The translations under genes and the position numbers were made by a program. Positions 5,749-7,483 of a stretch of DNA of 7,483 bases are shown piece after piece (the first letter of the stretch is position 1; each line of letters opens with the position of its first letter). This stretch comes from Bacteroidota bacterium (GTDB lineage: Bacteria > Bacteroidota > Bacteroidia > Bacteroidales > Prolixibacteraceae), in the NCBI GenBank assembly GCA_023488865.1, contig JAMDDG010000044.1, positions 1 to 7,483 of the forward strand. The letters run 5' to 3'. The notes under the pieces are model-generated. The model was not told where the DNA came from. It searched no databases and saw nothing but the letters and a program-made list of their open reading frames with translations.

Positions 5749-6462
5749 ATGGGACGCGCATTTGAATACCGTAAGGCCAGAAAGATGAAACGTTGGGGCG
5801 CAATGGCCAAAACATTTACCAGAATAGGCAAAGAGATAGCAATTTGTATCAAAACCGGCGGACCGGATCCGGTGTCCAATTCCCGGTTAAGGGTATTGAT
5901 GCAAAATGCGAAAGCTGCCAGTATGCCTAAAGAAAATGTGGAAAGGGCGATCAAAAAAGCAACATCCAAAGATCAGGCAGATTACAAAGAAGTGGTGTAT
6001 GAAGGATACGGTCCATACGGGATTGCCATGTTGATTGAGACGGCTACGGATAATCCGACCAGAACTGTTGCCAATGTTCGGAGTTATTTTACCAAGATGA
6101 ATGGATCATTAGGCACAACCGGTTGTGTTGACTACCTGTTTGAACGCAAATGTCAGTTTAAAATAGCCGGGAAAGCAAACCTGGATATTGAAGAACTCGA
6201 ATTGGAAATGATTGATTTTGGTGTTCAGGAAATATTCGAAGAAGAAGGGAACATTATTATTTATGGTGATTTTGAGGCTTTCGGCCCAATTCAGAAATAT
6301 TTGGAGGAAAATAATTTTGAAATTATCAGCGCTGATTTTGAACGCATTCCATCCGAAACCAAAGAATTAAACGAAGAACAAATGGCTGCCATCGAAAAAT
6401 TGTTGGCCAAATTTGATGAAGACGAAGATGTAACCAATGTCTTCCACAATATGAAAGAATAG
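5749..6462 (+). CDS. YebC/PmpR/TACO1-family protein, MGRAFE-type N-terminus
   Basis: A 237-residue cytoplasmic protein of the YebC family, about the normal length. Family members have been described as transcriptional regulators (PmpR), as the mitochondrial translation activator TACO1, and more recently as ribosome-associated factors helping with difficult sequences such as proline runs. Domain 1 (about 1-75) is Lys/Arg-rich and helical. The most conserved block, YEGYGPYG (84-91), leads into TDNPTRTVANVRSYF (100-114) and GSLGTTGCVDYLFE. The C-terminal half is acidic and ends in DEDEDVTNVFHNM. The N-terminus is MGRAFEYRKARKMKRW rather than the MAGHSKWANIKHRK form of E. coli YebC, so it belongs to a divergent branch; I therefore give no gene symbol. 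The ATG at 5749 fits the family start exactly and has a good -7 element 28 bases upstream. Confidence 0.93.
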   Translation: MGRAFEYRKARKMKRWGAMAKTFTRIGKEIAICIKTGGPDPVSNSRLRVLMQNAKAASMPKENVERAIKKATSKDQADYKEVVYEGYGPYGIAMLIETATDNPTRTVANVRSYFTKMNGSLGTTGCVDYLFERKCQFKIAGKANLDIEELELEMIDFGVQEIFEEEGNIIIYGDFEAFGPIQKYLEENNFEIISADFERIPSETKELNEEQMAAIEKLLAKFDEDEDVTNVFHNMKE

Positions 6463-6572
6463 AATGGTTAAAAAAATTTAACAAAAAATTTATATTAAAA
6501 AATTTGGAATTATCTCAAAAAAGAGTTAACATTGTACAAAGATTGATTTAGTCAATAAAAATATTTAACGAA

Positions 6573-6594
6573 CCCTTTCACACTTTGAAAGGTT
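6573..6594 (+). repeat. Hairpin in the YebC 3' region
   Basis: CCTTTCA (6574-6580) and TGAAAGG (6586-6592) form a perfect 7-bp stem with a CACTT loop, extendable to AACC/GGTT if one C is bulged. It is not followed by a T run; it precedes the 11-bp duplication and the terminator in the same 3' region. Confidence 0.6.
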
Positions 6595-6595
6595 A

Positions 6596-6617
6596 TTTAG
6601 GTTAGGTTTAGGTTAGG
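6596..6617 (+). repeat. Perfect 11-bp tandem duplication (TTTAGGTTAGG x2)
   Basis: TTTAGGTTAGG occurs twice with no gap (6596-6606 and 6607-6617), giving a G/T-rich, C-free track between a hairpin and the YebC terminator. The internal TTAGG steps are themselves a shorter repeat. Confidence 0.85.
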
Positions 6618-6618
6618 T

Positions 6619-6652
6619 AAAGCAGGGAGGTTTTCATACTCCCTGCTTTTTT
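6619..6652 (+). terminator. Intrinsic terminator of the YebC transcript
   Basis: AAAGCAGGGAG (6619-6629) pairs perfectly with CTCCCTGCTTT (6639-6649) around a 9-base loop, and six T (6647-6652) follow the GC-rich part. It ends plus-strand transcription about 160 bases past the YebC stop and lies upstream of the next gene's promoter, so it is a true 3' terminator and not an attenuator for that gene. Confidence 0.92.
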
Positions 6653-6681
6653 CTTGGATTATTCCCCATCTTTTAACCATC

Positions 6682-6715
6682 TTTGTTGTCAACGATCTCA
6701 AATGAGTTAAATTTG
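6682..6715 (+). promoter_or_regulatory. Promoter of the cysteate synthase gene
   Basis: TAAATTTG (6708-6715) matches TAnnTTTG. Upstream, TTTGTTG (6682-6688) supplies a -33 element, with a TTG 19 bases before the -7 box. The expected transcript start near 6720 leaves a leader of about 20 bases. A perfect 10-bp palindrome, GTACTAGTAC (6731-6740), lies inside that leader, immediately before the ATG. Confidence 0.75.
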
Positions 6716-6741
6716 CGGCTTCAAACTGATGTACTAGTACT

Positions 6742-7483
6742 ATGACTGATTTTCTTCCTACCCAATATCACCTAAAATCGCTCTGTTGTGGAAAAGAATA
6801 TCCTGATAAGAATTGGGAACTTCTTTGTCCTAACCACAACGCCGATCAGCATCCTTCGGGTTTGATCAGGGCCGTTTACGAACAAAAGAAAATTGAGGTA
6901 CATCCCGGGTATGCTGGGTTATATCGTTTTGCAGACTGGTTGCCTGTTGAGAAAGCGCTGGAAGGGTCCGGCGCTCCTGTAACATACAAAAGTGAAGGTA
7001 TCGCTGAATTACTTGGCCTGGGAAATTTATACATTACTTTCAATGGATTTTGGCCGGAGAAGGGTGCTTTTATGAAATCCGGCACCTTTAAAGAGTGTGA
7101 AGCTTTTTCAGTTTGTGCCAGGCAAAACAATTCCAAAGGGGTTATGGTGGTGGCCTCAGCCGGAAACACTGCCAGGGCATTTGCCAGGGTGTGTTCTCAA
7201 AATAAAATCCCCCTTCTTCTGTCTGTCCCGTTAGATAATATTAATGCCCTATGGTTTGACAGTGAGCTCGATCCCTGTGTAAGGGTTATTTCTTTTGAAA
7301 AGGGCAGTGACTATTCTGATGCCATTCATCTCGGCAATCTTGCGGTAGAATTGGAGGGTTTTTACCCTGAAGGAGGTGCCAATAATGTTGCGCGCCGGGA
7401 TGGAATGGGAACCACTGTAGTTTCTGCAGTAACCACCATTGGAAAAATCCCTGATTATTATTTTCAGGCTATTGGCAGTGGTA
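6742..7483 (+). CDS. Cysteate synthase (3' end cut by window edge)
   Basis: A PLP-dependent fold-type II enzyme of the threonine synthase superfamily; 247 codons are visible. Cysteate synthase makes L-cysteate from O-phospho-L-serine and sulfite. Segments agree closely with what I remember of the Methanosarcina enzyme: WLPVE (66-70), YKSEGIAELLGLGNLYI (82-98), GFWPEKGAF (102-110), TFKECEA (115-121), ASAGNTARAFA (138-148), PEGGANNVARRDGMGT (209-224) and YYFQAIGSG (239-247). K117 should be the PLP lysine and N142 the cofactor-contacting Asn. N-terminal cysteines (C15, C16, C29) recall a zinc-ribbon-like segment. Ordinary threonine synthases lack this combination, so an automatic thrC label would be wrong. 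In Bacteroidota cysteate feeds capnine sulfonolipid synthesis. The ATG at 6742 is preceded in frame by TGA (6727-6729), which fixes the start. The gene has its own promoter; downstream partners lie outside the window. Confidence 0.85.
   Translation, partial: MTDFLPTQYHLKSLCCGKEYPDKNWELLCPNHNADQHPSGLIRAVYEQKKIEVHPGYAGLYRFADWLPVEKALEGSGAPVTYKSEGIAELLGLGNLYITFNGFWPEKGAFMKSGTFKECEAFSVCARQNNSKGVMVVASAGNTARAFARVCSQNKIPLLLSVPLDNINALWFDSELDPCVRVISFEKGSDYSDAIHLGNLAVELEGFYPEGGANNVARRDGMGTTVVSAVTTIGKIPDYYFQAIGSG

Noticed and set aside
6619..6652. Attenuator or riboswitch controlling the last gene
   Set aside because: The hairpin lies upstream of that gene's own promoter (6682-6715), so it terminates the YebC transcript instead; the leader after the promoter is too short for a riboswitch.
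6742..7483. Threonine synthase (thrC) as the identity of the last gene
   Set aside because: It is the same superfamily, but the conserved blocks match cysteate synthase and the usual threonine synthase motifs and N-terminus are missing.

Overview
The window reads as chromosomal DNA of a member of the Bacteroidota. Four upstream regions carry the characteristic TAnnTTTG -7 element (hicA, the tRNA gene, the YebC gene, the last gene), genes lack clear Shine-Dalgarno sequences, and the MGRAFE-type YebC, the HicB type and a cysteate synthase all fit that phylum. I cannot place it to genus.

Layout. Positions 1-501 (minus strand) hold a HicA toxin gene followed by a HicB antitoxin gene that runs off the left edge. 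Their promoter has its -7 element buried in a perfect 10-bp-arm palindrome, a probable autoregulatory operator. Positions 502-2587 are visibly AT-richer. They hold a two-gene minus-strand unit (a membrane-anchored J-domain protein with an unusual C-terminal domain, then a small membrane-anchored protein of unknown function) plus about 700 bases of non-coding DNA. This stretch lies at the 3' end of a tRNA-Thr(CGT) gene (2588-2660) and looks like accessory DNA, although no attachment-site repeat was found. Next to the tRNA, on the same strand, is L-threonine 3-dehydrogenase (tdh, 2710-3741).

A 489-base divergent intergenic region (3742-4230) separates tdh from a plus-strand sodium:solute symporter. 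It holds a 10-bp-arm inverted repeat in front of tdh and three separate arrays of degenerate short tandem repeats with periods 7, 7 and 8. The third array runs right up to the symporter start codon. The plus strand continues with a YebC-family translation or regulatory protein, then a 3' region with a perfect 11-bp tandem duplication and a strong intrinsic terminator. The final gene has its own promoter and is cut by the right edge. It would easily be called threonine synthase, but its sequence matches cysteate synthase, the enzyme that makes L-cysteate. In Bacteroidota, cysteate is the head-group precursor of capnine-type sulfonolipids.

How the genes relate. The window is mostly independent transcription units rather than one pathway. 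tdh catabolises threonine; cysteate synthase feeds sulfonolipid synthesis; the symporter substrate is unknown; hicAB and the J-protein pair look like accessory cargo. The most noteworthy points are the cysteate synthase, the membrane J-protein pair, the phased tandem repeat arrays, and an extra glycine in the nucleotide-binding loop of Tdh.
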